46,474 nucleotides of DNA from Clostridia bacterium. GTDB lineage: Bacteria > Bacillota > Clostridia > Oscillospirales > Acutalibacteraceae. Below, one piece after another: positions 31,669-40,064 of this stretch. The notes beneath the pieces are model-generated. The model searched no databases. It was not told the DNA's origin and worked only from the letters and a program-made list of their open reading frames with translations. The translations under genes were made by a program, and so were the position numbers. The stretch is taken from contig JAFSCI010000058.1 in assembly GCA_017436815.1 (NCBI GenBank), forward strand, positions 1 through 46,474. Reading direction: 5' to 3'. Each line of letters starts with the position of its first letter. Position 1 is the stretch's first letter.

Positions 31669-31860
31669 TTAAAATTTTGTACTGCTTGTTGGGTTATTGA
31701 CTATGCCGAAGGCCACGAGTATTGGTAAAACGGCGTTCATAAGTCCGTTTACCTTATCGGATACGTCGATTCCGGCAAACTCCTTAACGCAAAATACAAC
31801 CAGCGCCGCAATGCTAAGCCACAGCGCCCAGCTTTTAAATCTTTTTAAAAAATCTTTCAT
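31669..31860 (-). CDS. Phage holin, phi LC3-like
   Basis: 63 residues. KDFLKRFKSWALWLSIAALVVF then DKVNGLMNAVLPILVAFGIVNNPTSS gives two membrane helices ending in the GIVNNPT box typical of the phi LC3 holin family. It would form pores that let the endolysin reach the wall. It overlaps the preceding accessory gene by four bases and is the last prophage gene on this side. Confidence 0.85.
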   Translation of the reverse strand: MKDFLKRFKSWALWLSIAALVVFCVKEFAGIDVSDKVNGLMNAVLPILVAFGIVNNPTSSTKF

Positions 31861-32102
31861 ATTAAACTCCTTATTTCTTGCTCTAAATCTGCTATTCGGT
31901 GGTTTATGACCTTTTTGTCCTCATCGGTTACGGCGGCGCGCTGCTCTAATTTATAGACCCTGTCAATAAGGCAGTTATGCGCCTCGACCTTCTTTTCCAG
32001 CTGCTCTATGCGGTAGTTAGAAAGCTTGTTGGCCGTTAAAATTCCGCCAAAGGTACCGAGCATGGTGCCTATGAGGGCGAGCAGGTTCGATAAAATCTCC
32101 AT
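31857..32102 (-). CDS. XhlA-like holin accessory/membrane-coiled coil protein
   Basis: 81 residues. One membrane helix (LLALIGTMLGTFGGILTA) followed by a coiled coil (YRIEQLEKKVEAHNCLIDRVYKLEQR...). Similar genes sit between endolysin and holin in many Clostridia phages. ATG overlaps the endolysin stop by one base. Role in lysis inferred from position. Confidence 0.75.
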   Translation of the reverse strand: MEILSNLLALIGTMLGTFGGILTANKLSNYRIEQLEKKVEAHNCLIDRVYKLEQRAAVTDEDKKVINHRIADLEQEIRSLI

Positions 32103-32818
32103 TACTCTACCCCCAAAAGCGCCTTGTAGGTGTTTAGTCCCACAATGCCGTCTTTCTCTAGGGAGTTTTCTATCTGGAATTTTTCTACCGCCGCCTTTGT
32201 GTTTTTGCCAAACTTACCGTCGGCCTCGATTTTTAAAAGCTGCTGGATAAATCGGGTCAGATTTTTATATTTATAGGTAAGCCTTTTCTTTAAAATGGCG
32301 GTTTTGGCTACGGCTGCGCACTCTGAGTCAAATAAATCGGCATTTTTGTTTTTAAAGCTAAAGCCGTCGGCCTCGGCGGCCTGTTTAAAGCGAGCCACAA
32401 GGTCATTTTCCAAAAAAGTGGCGCGGTAAAGCTGTCTTGACGAGTACCAGAAGCTCTTTGTAACACGGGTGTCTATATGCACGAAGGTATCGTAAAGGCC
32501 AATGCCCAAAACACCAATGCTCTGGGCGTATTTTGCAACCTCAATTGGCGCTACGCCCTTTACCGTAATATCGGCCGCCGAGCCGTAGAGGTGCCTGGAA
32601 TTTGCAGTCCCGCCCACCGCTTTGTTGTGTATCGCACATCTAAAGCCGCTGTTAAGCGTTACGGGAGAATTAAAGTGGTCGCGTATTGCCTGCAAAAATG
32701 CTATAAGAAGCGGGTCTATTTTAGTATCTGAGCAATTTTTACACTTGCAGTCGAACTCCCTTGCCTTAAAGTTTTTAGAAACTGACTCGGCCGAGCCTTT
32801 TTTATAAACGTTTGCCAT
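32102..32818 (-). CDS. Endolysin: M15 peptidase plus peptidoglycan-binding domain
   Basis: 238 residues. Residues ~12-125 form a VanY/M15_3-type peptidase with NSGFRCAIHN, SRHLYGSAADI (HxxxxxxD zinc motif) and FVHIDTR (second zinc His). An insertion-like linker follows, then residues ~178-238 form a PG_binding_1 domain: FIQQLLKIEADGKFGKNTKAAVEKFQ. It cuts peptide cross-links of the wall at lysis. No signal peptide, so export depends on the holin genes downstream. Confidence 0.9.
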   Translation of the reverse strand: MANVYKKGSAESVSKNFKAREFDCKCKNCSDTKIDPLLIAFLQAIRDHFNSPVTLNSGFRCAIHNKAVGGTANSRHLYGSAADITVKGVAPIEVAKYAQSIGVLGIGLYDTFVHIDTRVTKSFWYSSRQLYRATFLENDLVARFKQAAEADGFSFKNKNADLFDSECAAVAKTAILKKRLTYKYKNLTRFIQQLLKIEADGKFGKNTKAAVEKFQIENSLEKDGIVGLNTYKALLGVE

Positions 32819-32820
32819 AA

Positions 32821-32985
32821 TTACTGCCCGCCTTTATTGATTGAAGCCTGAATTTCGGCTAAGTCACTCTCAGACAAAACGCCCTTTTCAAGCCAGCCTG
32901 CCGCGTTTAGAATTATCTGATAATCGGGCATATAACCCACCGCTTTTAAGAGTCCTTGCTTTATAAAATCGGTTAAACTGAACAT
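32821..32985 (-). CDS. Short XkdX-like phage protein
   Basis: 54 residues: MFSLTDFIKQGLLKAVGYMP then WLEKGVLSESDLAEIQASI. Its ATG overlaps the stop of the upstream fibre gene (TAATG) and AGGAGGTAACG precedes it. Very short proteins of this kind, between tail fibre and lysis genes, are the XkdX type of Gram-positive phages. Function unknown. Confidence 0.75.
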   Translation of the reverse strand: MFSLTDFIKQGLLKAVGYMPDYQIILNAAGWLEKGVLSESDLAEIQASINKGGQ

Positions 32986-34022
32986 TAAACGTTACCTCCT
33001 GAAAAAATTATTGCTTTTTCTAAGCTTTCTATTGTTTTGGTTAAATCTCTGTTGTACCGTGCGGTAATTGTCAGGTTTTCATCACTTGCGGTAATAAGGG
33101 TTGTGGGGTAAAAGCTACGCACGTTTTCGATAACACCGTCGCTGTTCGGAGTATAAACCTCGGGCTCTGAGTAAGCCTTATGCCCGTGAGAGAGTGAGCC
33201 TGCCTCTAACTGAATTTTAAGCTTGTACTGTTTAAACTCAACGCCCGCCGCAAAGTAAAACTTTGTAGCGTTTATGTATTTGGCATCGAGCTTTGCGGTT
33301 TTTGTGCCCGAGCGCAGCGGGGCGGATATCCAGTTGGTTGTGTTATCGGCCGCAGTATCGCCGCAGCAGACGTTGAAAACGGCGGTGCCGCTTTCCGACA
33401 CAGAGCCGCTTACATAGGTGCAGGTGCAGGTGTAATTTTCGCCCTGAATGCTCGGCAAAATGTTGGTTTTAAGTGATAACGCGCCCGTTGCGGTACAGGT
33501 GCCGTCTAAGAGATAAACGTCCTCGTCCTCTAAATACTGCACCGTAACACCGCGCTGGGTAAGGGGTGTCTTTCGGTTTTTGCCGCTGAGCAGATTTTGC
33601 GAGTAGACCGATACCGAAACGTCGGAAAAATCTGAAACTTCGCCCGAAAGAGCGAGCGATATTCTGTGCTCTGTTTCAGACGTATCGCAAAGCGCAACGC
33701 CGTTGCCCTCTTTGCTTCCCTTTAGCGCAGCGGACAAAAAGTTATCGGCATAGTCTTTGCTGATTTCACCCGTATCGCCTTTATCTCCCTTAGCGCCCTT
33801 ACTGCCTGTGTCACCTTTTTCGCCCTTCTCCCCCTTTGGCCCTCTTATAAAGGGCAGGTGGTTCCAGTCGGTTACGCCGTCACCTATTTTTACACATTCG
33901 CCCTCCGTACCGTTTGTTACAATACTGGGTTCCCCCTTTAAAAGCACGGGGTTTTTTGACTGCCAGTTTTCTAAGGTATCGGCTCGGTGGGTAAAGCGCG
34001 CATTTGCATAAATTGTTGCCAT
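32985..34022 (-). CDS. Tail fibre with Mtd-like N-terminus and collagen repeats
   Basis: 345 residues. The N-terminus (ANARFTHRADTLENWQSKNPVLLKGEPSIVTNG, then KIGDGVTDWNHLPFI) matches the small domain that opens major-tropism-determinant-like fibres. Residues ~80-105 are Gly-X-Y repeats (GPKGEKGEKGDTGSKGAKGD), expected to form a collagen-like triple helix. The remaining 230 residues are beta-rich, presumably the distal part meeting the host surface. AGGTG precedes the ATG. Confidence 0.82.
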   Translation of the reverse strand: MATIYANARFTHRADTLENWQSKNPVLLKGEPSIVTNGTEGECVKIGDGVTDWNHLPFIRGPKGEKGEKGDTGSKGAKGDKGDTGEISKDYADNFLSAALKGSKEGNGVALCDTSETEHRISLALSGEVSDFSDVSVSVYSQNLLSGKNRKTPLTQRGVTVQYLEDEDVYLLDGTCTATGALSLKTNILPSIQGENYTCTCTYVSGSVSESGTAVFNVCCGDTAADNTTNWISAPLRSGTKTAKLDAKYINATKFYFAAGVEFKQYKLKIQLEAGSLSHGHKAYSEPEVYTPNSDGVIENVRSFYPTTLITASDENLTITARYNRDLTKTIESLEKAIIFSGGNV

Positions 34023-34033
34023 TTTTTCACCTC

Positions 34034-34864
34034 CTAAGCAGTTCTCAAATAACTGTAGGTATCATCGCTTATAGACGGATAGGTTACCTGCAGCCACTCG
34101 CCGCCGAAAATTTCGGCAGGGTTGATTTCTCTTGCCGTAAAGCAATACGAGCCTATGGGGTGGGCAAGCAGCAGAGCCTCTTTTCTTGCGGCTTCGACCT
34201 GCTCTTTTATAAAGGCCGTTACGGCCGCATTGCTTATGGGGTTGTGGCTTTGCTCATCGGGCAAGGAGTCTACAACAAGGTCCATATTCATAGCGGCAGA
34301 TGCATCACCGCCGATAAATAAAAAGTCGTTGCCGCTCTCAAGATCCAGCTTTGCCTGCTCGGTGCGTTCGGCGTTGAATTCGGCTTTTGCAGCCGAGTCG
34401 GCGGCGGCTTCGGCGTGCTTTTGAGCGCCCTTGTAAAGCTCGGTAAGACCCGTGTACTCCTTAACGCAAACCTCGGTGCCGTTTGGCAGAGATATAAGCG
34501 ATAAAACTGCGGGGAAGGAATATAAATCGAGCAGGGTGTCGTCGTTTTTAAGCACGCTTATTACGAGGTAAATTCTTATATCTGTTCCGCTTTGAGTAAG
34601 CTGATTTGTAAGCAAAAATTCCACCGTATCGGATATTAACTGTTTGGGCTCGGTTGAGAACTTCTCCCCTGCGCCGTTTACGGCTTCTATGCGGTAAAGA
34701 GGGGTGTCCTCGCCCGCCACGTGCTGAATTTTAAGCATAAGCGCATAGTCTAAAACGAACTGGACTAAGGTTGCATTGTGCTCGCCCTGTATACCCGCCG
34801 ACTGAATGGCCGACGGGCTTATACCGGTTGCCGTTAAATTAAACTGTACTGTTCTTATTGACAT
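34034..34864 (-). CDS. Phage baseplate/receptor-binding protein
   Basis: 276 residues. The N-terminal 120 residues are beta-rich and resemble BppU-type upper baseplate domains (VQFNLTATGI... LVQFVLDYALMLKI). A helical Ala/Glu-rich segment follows (residues ~150-175). The end HPIGSYCFTAREINPAEIFGGEWLQV is the P-I-G-S...NPxxxFGGxW motif common at the C-terminus of phage receptor-binding proteins. It would help dock the short tail to the host wall. Context supports this; exact role uncertain. Confidence 0.72.
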   Translation of the reverse strand: MSIRTVQFNLTATGISPSAIQSAGIQGEHNATLVQFVLDYALMLKIQHVAGEDTPLYRIEAVNGAGEKFSTEPKQLISDTVEFLLTNQLTQSGTDIRIYLVISVLKNDDTLLDLYSFPAVLSLISLPNGTEVCVKEYTGLTELYKGAQKHAEAAADSAAKAEFNAERTEQAKLDLESGNDFLFIGGDASAAMNMDLVVDSLPDEQSHNPISNAAVTAFIKEQVEAARKEALLLAHPIGSYCFTAREINPAEIFGGEWLQVTYPSISDDTYSYLRTA

Positions 34865-34875
34865 TTTTTACCTCC

Positions 34876-35637
34876 TTACTCATCTATCGGTAACAGGAAC
34901 ACACCCTGGTAGCCGTTTTTAATATAATTGTCGAAAAAGTCGGCCGGAACGCCGTTGCGGGTGAGCGCCGAGCGCAGAATGGGCATCTGTTCTTCCGTAA
35001 GCCCCAGCGATTTTATAAAGGTAAACAAATATCCGCTGCCGCTGTTTTTGGCCCTTTGAATACCCGCTATCAGCAGTTCTTCGAACTCCTTATCGGCATC
35101 TTCCTGCGCTTCTTTGTTCTTTAGCGCCAATTCCTTGATTTTAACTGCGGCCTCAACGTCTTTTTCGTAGGCCTCTTTGGCCGAGGAATTTATGCTCTTT
35201 TCATACTCGGCGTTAAGATTTGCCATACGCTCGTTTGCGCTCAAATCAGCATCGTATATGCTCTGCTGCATTTTAAGTGTTGCATTGTTTAAATCGCTTT
35301 GCTTAAGTCGGGCGGAATCGGCAAGGCCTTTGGAATACGCAATCTGATTTGCGGCATTCTCGCTTAAATTCTTGCCCGAGCGGGTCAGTCCTAAGTTCTC
35401 GTTATTTTCCTTTATAACGCGCGAATTTATAATTTTTCTGACCAGCAGCGCACGGTCCAAATCGGCATATTTTTGCTGTATGTCGGCCTCGGTCTGCTTG
35501 TTCTGAGAAATTGCCTGCTCTTTTAAATACTCGGTCTGAGCCTTTATAAGCTCCTGCTTTTTAAGTTTAGAGTCGGCCGTGCTTTGTCTGAAAATCTCAA
35601 TATAATCTTCGAGTGATTTTGGTTTTGTAATTGACAT
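34876..35637 (-). CDS. Long coiled-coil virion protein
   Basis: 253 residues, almost wholly helical, with Lys/Glu/Ala/Gln-rich heptads from ~15 to 190 and a compact C-terminal part (LFTFIKSLGLTEEQMPILRSALTRNGVPADFFDNY). No signal or membrane span. Its ATG overlaps the stop of the large tail gene by one base. In podovirus-type genomes this position is held by internal ejection proteins or tail-needle proteins; that is inference from position. Confidence 0.6.
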   Translation of the reverse strand: MSITKPKSLEDYIEIFRQSTADSKLKKQELIKAQTEYLKEQAISQNKQTEADIQQKYADLDRALLVRKIINSRVIKENNENLGLTRSGKNLSENAANQIAYSKGLADSARLKQSDLNNATLKMQQSIYDADLSANERMANLNAEYEKSINSSAKEAYEKDVEAAVKIKELALKNKEAQEDADKEFEELLIAGIQRAKNSGSGYLFTFIKSLGLTEEQMPILRSALTRNGVPADFFDNYIKNGYQGVFLLPIDE

Positions 35638-37679
35638 TATCTATCTCCCCTTATATCTATTTGTCCAACCCTTATAATTCCTTCGGCCGATATTTTAAGG
35701 CCCAGTTTCAGAATTTTTCGCAAGGCAGGGTACAGTGTAAGCCTGCCCGATTTCTTTGCGGTTGGGGTAATTTTTGTGGATTTTACGTGGCTTTCGGTGC
35801 AGTAGTCTACATATAAACTGCGCACGTCGGCGTAGTTTAAAAAGATATTTACGCTATCGACCGATTTTTCGCCGAACGGCTCGCCAAAGCAGAAGCTTTT
35901 GGTTTTAAAGGAGCTTTTTATGGGAATACGCACCGTCTCGCCGCTATCGAACTCTAAAATTTCATCGTACGGCGCGCCTTTTATAAATGATGAAAAGCAG
36001 CCGTCCTCATCTGAGTTATAGGCAATAGAAAGCGCGCCATTTTGCTCTACCAAAACAAGCGAACGGTAATTTTTTATGGGCAGAGTGCAAAAATACCACT
36101 CGGTTTTAAGATTGGCATCCGTCGAGTCGGTATAGGCCGACAAATTCGCAAAGCCGTAGCAGTTGTAATAGAATACAAGCATCTCGTTACCTAAAAGCAG
36201 AATATATTTGCCGTCAAAATCGGCAGAGGTGGCGCTTTTTAGGGTGTCTTTACCAAAACCCGTCAGCTTTTCTAAAATCATCTGACCCGATTCGTAAATA
36301 TTGTGCTCGCTGAGCTTATTTGCGCTTTGCAGAGTGTAGACCGAGCCGTTCGAGTTTAAAAAGGTAAGCTTGTTATTAAGCAGCTGCAGCGTGTCGGGGC
36401 AGTCGCACCCGATTTTTGCGCTTATCTGGGTTAGCGGAAAATAGACGCTTTTCGAAAAATAATCGGTAACCGAGCCATTTAAAATATCGTCGGCAGAAAC
36501 CGAAGAATCTACGGTGTATTTTGTGTAGTAAATTTCGTTTTCGCAAAAGATTACCAGCATATCGGCCTGCGGGCAAAGGGCTCTTACGGGAGATGAGCCA
36601 ACGTAGAAAAAGTTGTTCTCGGGAAAATACAGCGGGTTGTTTATATCGCTGAAATGCACGAGATTAGGCTCGTCTTTACCACCGCTTACAAAGAGACGGG
36701 ATCCCGAATATATACCGTTGCCGCCGCCGAACCACTGGTTCTGGGTAGCGCTTAGGACCTTGTTTTTCTTTTTATCGGACTCGTGCACCGGGAAGGTTAT
36801 TGTAAGGTCGTTTTTTATAAGCAGGGTGTCTTTGTATTTGTAGGCCAGATACATATAATCGGGGTCGACAAAAAATGATATACAGTTTATGTTGGCCATC
36901 ATATAATATCCGTCGGTCGAGCTGCTTTCCTGACCGAAGCCGTCGGCGCCGATTACAACCGAATGGGTGTGCTTTACACCATTTTCGTCGGTAAGGGTTG
37001 CGGTGACGGTGTAGCCTGCGTACTTTTTGTAATCGGGCTCGTAAAAGTAGTTTAAGTAGGTCATCTCGTGCAGCTGATTGTCGGTCATCGGCCATTCGAC
37101 AGCCTCGTTTTTAGTGGTGTAGAGCAGCGAATACGAGTCGGCCAGAATATTAAACGGCTCGCAAAAAACGCCGTCAAATTTGCCCGAATATTTACAGTCG
37201 ACCGCAATTAAGGGCACGTAGACCTTATCTTTTGCATCCTCCCAATTATCAGATGTGGCAGAGAGTGTATAAATACCGCTGACACAAAACAGATAAAGGG
37301 TGTTTTTATGAAGGCTTACGTTATAAACCTCATCCTGAATCTGAAGCTCGGGCAGAGTGTGAACGTTTTCATTATCAAGCAGAAAAAACCGCAAAATGCC
37401 GCCCTGTTTTTCGTGCGCGCTGACTAGTGTGCCGCTTTTTTCTTTATGGGTAAAGGTGATTTTGTGGCTTTTGAACTGAGCATTTTGAAGCGGAAACGAG
37501 AAGTTATTAACAATAGCATCTCTGGTGGTTAAAAAGCCGCCCTCAAAAAGCATATTTTCGCACTCGGAAAGCTGATTATCGAGTATATTGTCGTCCGACT
37601 CCCTTAAGTTCAGTCCGCCGTTTAAGGCGGGTAGGTTCAGGGTAAACTTCTGGGTATTTAAAAATTTCGGGTAACGCAT
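35637..37679 (-). CDS. Large tail/nozzle-like protein of a podovirus-type virion
   Basis: 680 residues, beta-rich throughout, no membrane span. The start LPALNGGLNLRESDDNILDNQLSECENMLFEGGFLTTR is the type seen in short-tailed phage proteins that plug the portal (P22 gp10- or T7 gp12-like). It lies directly after a small adaptor-like gene and the portal, as expected for the nozzle. Repeated strand pairs suggest a beta-propeller. No tape measure or tail-tube gene is found, which supports the podovirus reading. Confidence 0.65.
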   Translation of the reverse strand: MRYPKFLNTQKFTLNLPALNGGLNLRESDDNILDNQLSECENMLFEGGFLTTRDAIVNNFSFPLQNAQFKSHKITFTHKEKSGTLVSAHEKQGGILRFFLLDNENVHTLPELQIQDEVYNVSLHKNTLYLFCVSGIYTLSATSDNWEDAKDKVYVPLIAVDCKYSGKFDGVFCEPFNILADSYSLLYTTKNEAVEWPMTDNQLHEMTYLNYFYEPDYKKYAGYTVTATLTDENGVKHTHSVVIGADGFGQESSSTDGYYMMANINCISFFVDPDYMYLAYKYKDTLLIKNDLTITFPVHESDKKKNKVLSATQNQWFGGGNGIYSGSRLFVSGGKDEPNLVHFSDINNPLYFPENNFFYVGSSPVRALCPQADMLVIFCENEIYYTKYTVDSSVSADDILNGSVTDYFSKSVYFPLTQISAKIGCDCPDTLQLLNNKLTFLNSNGSVYTLQSANKLSEHNIYESGQMILEKLTGFGKDTLKSATSADFDGKYILLLGNEMLVFYYNCYGFANLSAYTDSTDANLKTEWYFCTLPIKNYRSLVLVEQNGALSIAYNSDEDGCFSSFIKGAPYDEILEFDSGETVRIPIKSSFKTKSFCFGEPFGEKSVDSVNIFLNYADVRSLYVDYCTESHVKSTKITPTAKKSGRLTLYPALRKILKLGLKISAEGIIRVGQIDIRGDR

Positions 37680-37689
37680 TTTTTACCCC

Positions 37690-38037
37690 CTAAACAACTT
37701 CTTTTTTAGCCGTAGCGTGCGAAAAGGTAAGTCTTTGCGAAGCGTAAAGCTGTGAATAAAGACTGTAGTTTTCCTTTTCGCCCGATTCCAGCGCCAAATA
37801 CATACACACCCCGTAAATAAGGGCGGGTATGGCCTTTGCGGGAAGCGTAATTTCATCTGATAAAGACTCTATAGGCGCATTTGCTTGCGACTGTGAGATT
37901 TTGGATAAATCGAGATAAATATCGTTTATAAACTGCGTCGCCTTAGCGGTAAGGACCTTGTAAAGCTCCTCGCCGTTATGCTCGGGAGTGAGGCCAAGTC
38001 TTTGCAGACAGGTATTAAAAATTTCAGACGCTTTCAT
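37690..38037 (-). CDS. Small head-tail adaptor-like protein
   Basis: 115 residues, helical: KASEIFNTCLQRLGL... FINDIYLDLSKISQSQA...LPAKAIPALIYGVCMYLALESG. The ATG at 38037 has GGGGG seven nt upstream; a TTG at 38043 is in frame too. The gene overlaps the portal end. Length, helical content and place between portal and nozzle suit a connector protein of the gp4/gp6 type. Confidence 0.65.
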   Translation of the reverse strand: MKASEIFNTCLQRLGLTPEHNGEELYKVLTAKATQFINDIYLDLSKISQSQANAPIESLSDEITLPAKAIPALIYGVCMYLALESGEKENYSLYSQLYASQRLTFSHATAKKEVV

Positions 38038-39685
38038 TCGCAATCCCCCTTATTTCGTTAATAAGACCCGCCTTGTTAGGAATAATGTTGTCGGGCAGGC
38101 GCTCTAAATACTGAAGCGGAGTTATAATTCCCTGCTGGAGCAGTGAGTCTAAACTCGATACCACAACCGAGGTACTCCACACCGTAGATGCGCCGACGTC
38201 GACCTTTGCGTTTATTAAAAGCTCTCTGTAGCGCTGGGGGTTAAAGGGCACGTAGCCCGTACCGTTTTCGGTGGAAATTTTAAGATGTCTGAAGGAATAA
38301 AGATTCAGCCAGAACTGCGCCCAGATTCGCATAACGTCCTCTATAAACGTGTAGTACTGCTGCTGCTTTAGCTGCATAGGCTGCAAGGTTGCCTCACGCA
38401 TCTGAATAATAGCGGCGGCGTTGTCGGGCTTAACGTTACCGAGCGCTACGTCATTGGCGCCCGCATCGTAAAGGGTGTTGGTGGCAAGGTTGTCGACACT
38501 GTTTATCATCTGCGCCGCAAACGAGCTTGGCTGAACGTACCTTACCGCCCCTGCGACGTCGCTATTTTCGCCGTAGATTTTTATTATCTGACCGGGATCG
38601 TTGGTGATTTCGGTATCTACAACGTCACCGTTAACCAGCATTATGGGCATTCCGTTGAGCATGGTGGACCACACCTCTGCCGATAAAGCGCGGTTTATGG
38701 CTATCTGGTTTGGGATAAGGTGTGTAACCTCGCTTTCGCCGTATGCGCTGTGTCGGGATGTATCCCAGTCGACCTTGGCAATGGGATAAAGCTTTATGCC
38801 AATATCAAACGGCTCCTTTATTACCACACGGTTTGTTGTGCGGGTTGCAAAAATACTGTAATCCCCGTTTAAGTCATACTGCTTATAAAACTTGGTGTAA
38901 ACGGTAACACGGGCAGACTCCTCGGGCTCGTCGAGTGATAAATAGTGCGAGTCACTCTCGGGCACGATTTTTAAAATTTCTTCCTCGCTTACCCCGTTTT
39001 GCCTTGCCTCACGGCGCACGTCCATACAGTTTAAGCGCTGGGCGATTATTATGTAGGGCTGGCGTTGTACGTCGTTTAAATTCGGGTCGCCGAAAACTAC
39101 GTTTTCCACGTCCAGAACCTCGCTTACAATGTCACCCTTAATGGCCACCTGCTTTTTGCTGTCAACAAAAAGGCCCGTTTTTACCGATGGGTCAAAATAG
39201 GTGTAAATAAGACCCGTACCGGTAATATATGCGTTTTGCAGAGCCTCTCGGGCCAGAGCGTCGAACTTGACTCTCTCGGCGGTGGTTTTGGAATATGCGG
39301 TTAAAAACTGCATCATCAGCGATAATTCGAGATTATCGGGCTCGCCCGTAAAATCGTAACCGCCGTAGACAATTTTGTTAAAGGCATCGGCTCGTTGTTC
39401 GGGTAAAATAGAGCACTCCTCCACACCCTCGGCGCTGAAATTAACGGCTATAGGAGAAGCCGCAACAGATGAAAGCTTATACTCGCCTATTCGCTTTATA
39501 ATATTTCGGCGAACGAGCGGCCTTGAGTTCGGACTTTTTACCGAGTACCACTGGTCACCGTTATAAAAGCGTGAGTTCATTTTGCTCTGCTCGAAAAGTC
39601 CGTTTTGGCCTATTGATGATTTAAAATTTGTGCCCGCTGTGTATTCGGCCTGAATTTCGGCGGGCTTTGTTTTGTTGTTTTGCAC
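38024..39685 (-). CDS. Phage portal protein
   Basis: 553 residues; GTG 39685 with GGAGG eight nt upstream. RFYNGDQWYSVKSPNSRPLVRRNIIKRI at the N-terminus and the later AINRALSAEVWSTMLNGMPIMLVNG and DVALGNVKPDNAAAIIQMREATLQPM resemble portal proteins of short-tailed phages. The dodecameric portal is the DNA gate of the head. Here it lies downstream of the capsid gene, while most phages place it directly after the large terminase; a block of repeats separates capsid and portal. Confidence 0.8.
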   Translation of the reverse strand: MQNNKTKPAEIQAEYTAGTNFKSSIGQNGLFEQSKMNSRFYNGDQWYSVKSPNSRPLVRRNIIKRIGEYKLSSVAASPIAVNFSAEGVEECSILPEQRADAFNKIVYGGYDFTGEPDNLELSLMMQFLTAYSKTTAERVKFDALAREALQNAYITGTGLIYTYFDPSVKTGLFVDSKKQVAIKGDIVSEVLDVENVVFGDPNLNDVQRQPYIIIAQRLNCMDVRREARQNGVSEEEILKIVPESDSHYLSLDEPEESARVTVYTKFYKQYDLNGDYSIFATRTTNRVVIKEPFDIGIKLYPIAKVDWDTSRHSAYGESEVTHLIPNQIAINRALSAEVWSTMLNGMPIMLVNGDVVDTEITNDPGQIIKIYGENSDVAGAVRYVQPSSFAAQMINSVDNLATNTLYDAGANDVALGNVKPDNAAAIIQMREATLQPMQLKQQQYYTFIEDVMRIWAQFWLNLYSFRHLKISTENGTGYVPFNPQRYRELLINAKVDVGASTVWSTSVVVSSLDSLLQQGIITPLQYLERLPDNIIPNKAGLINEIRGIANESV

Positions 39686-39720
39686 TTTATTGCGCCTCCA
39701 TAAAAGATTTGAGGTTTTTA

Positions 39721-39810
39721 GGTTAACCTGCAGATAACGGTTAACTTGCAGATAACTATTAACTTGCAGATAACGGTTAACTTGCAGATAACGGTTAATT
39801 TACTGATAAA
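39721..39810 (+). repeat. Five-unit 18-bp tandem repeat
   Basis: Units GGTTAACCTGCAGATAAC, GGTTAACTTGCAGATAAC, TATTAACTTGCAGATAAC, GGTTAACTTGCAGATAAC and a decayed fifth. The unit contains GTTAAC and partly matches itself inverted (GTTA...TAAC). It lies just upstream of the portal gene, inside the prophage. Confidence 0.92.
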
Positions 39811-39821
39811 TGTAGTGCTGA

Positions 39822-39878
39822 GTCCGCGCGTGTACCAATTTTTAGTGCTATTGGTAAATAATGGAACACACGCGGACA
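39822..39878. repeat. Long nested hairpin in the capsid-portal gap
   Basis: Outer arms GTCCGCG-C-GTGT / ACAC-A-CGCGGAC, inner arms ACCAAT / ATTGGT. May be a terminator without a T-run or an RNA-processing site between capsid and portal transcripts. Confidence 0.75.
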
Positions 39879-39894
39879 CGCTGCCTCGCTCATA

Positions 39895-40042
39895 GAGGCC
39901 CCCTTGCCTAAAGGGGGCTGTCAAACGCAAAGCGTTTGACTGGGGGATACTAAGCGGCAGAGGGATAAAAAACACAATCTTATAAATATCCCTCCGTCAC
40001 GGCTTTGCCGTGCCACCTCCCTTTAGGCAAGGGAGGCGTGCC
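39895..40042. mobile_element. MITE-like GAGGC...GCCTC repeat element
   Basis: About 148 bp with terminal inverted CCCTTGCCTAAAGGG (39901-39915) / CCCTTTAGGCAAGGG (40019-40033). Inside are hairpins around CAAACGCAAAGCGTTTG and CACGGCTTTGCCGTG. I recall this repeat as widely dispersed in gut Firmicutes. It lies immediately downstream of the capsid gene. Confidence 0.75.
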
Positions 40043-40064
40043 CTAATTTATCAATTATTATTCT

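Noticed and set aside
39718-39975. 85-residue minus-strand frame ending in repeated VICKLT units
   Set aside because: The peptide repeat is the 18-bp tandem repeat read as codons; there is no supporting context.
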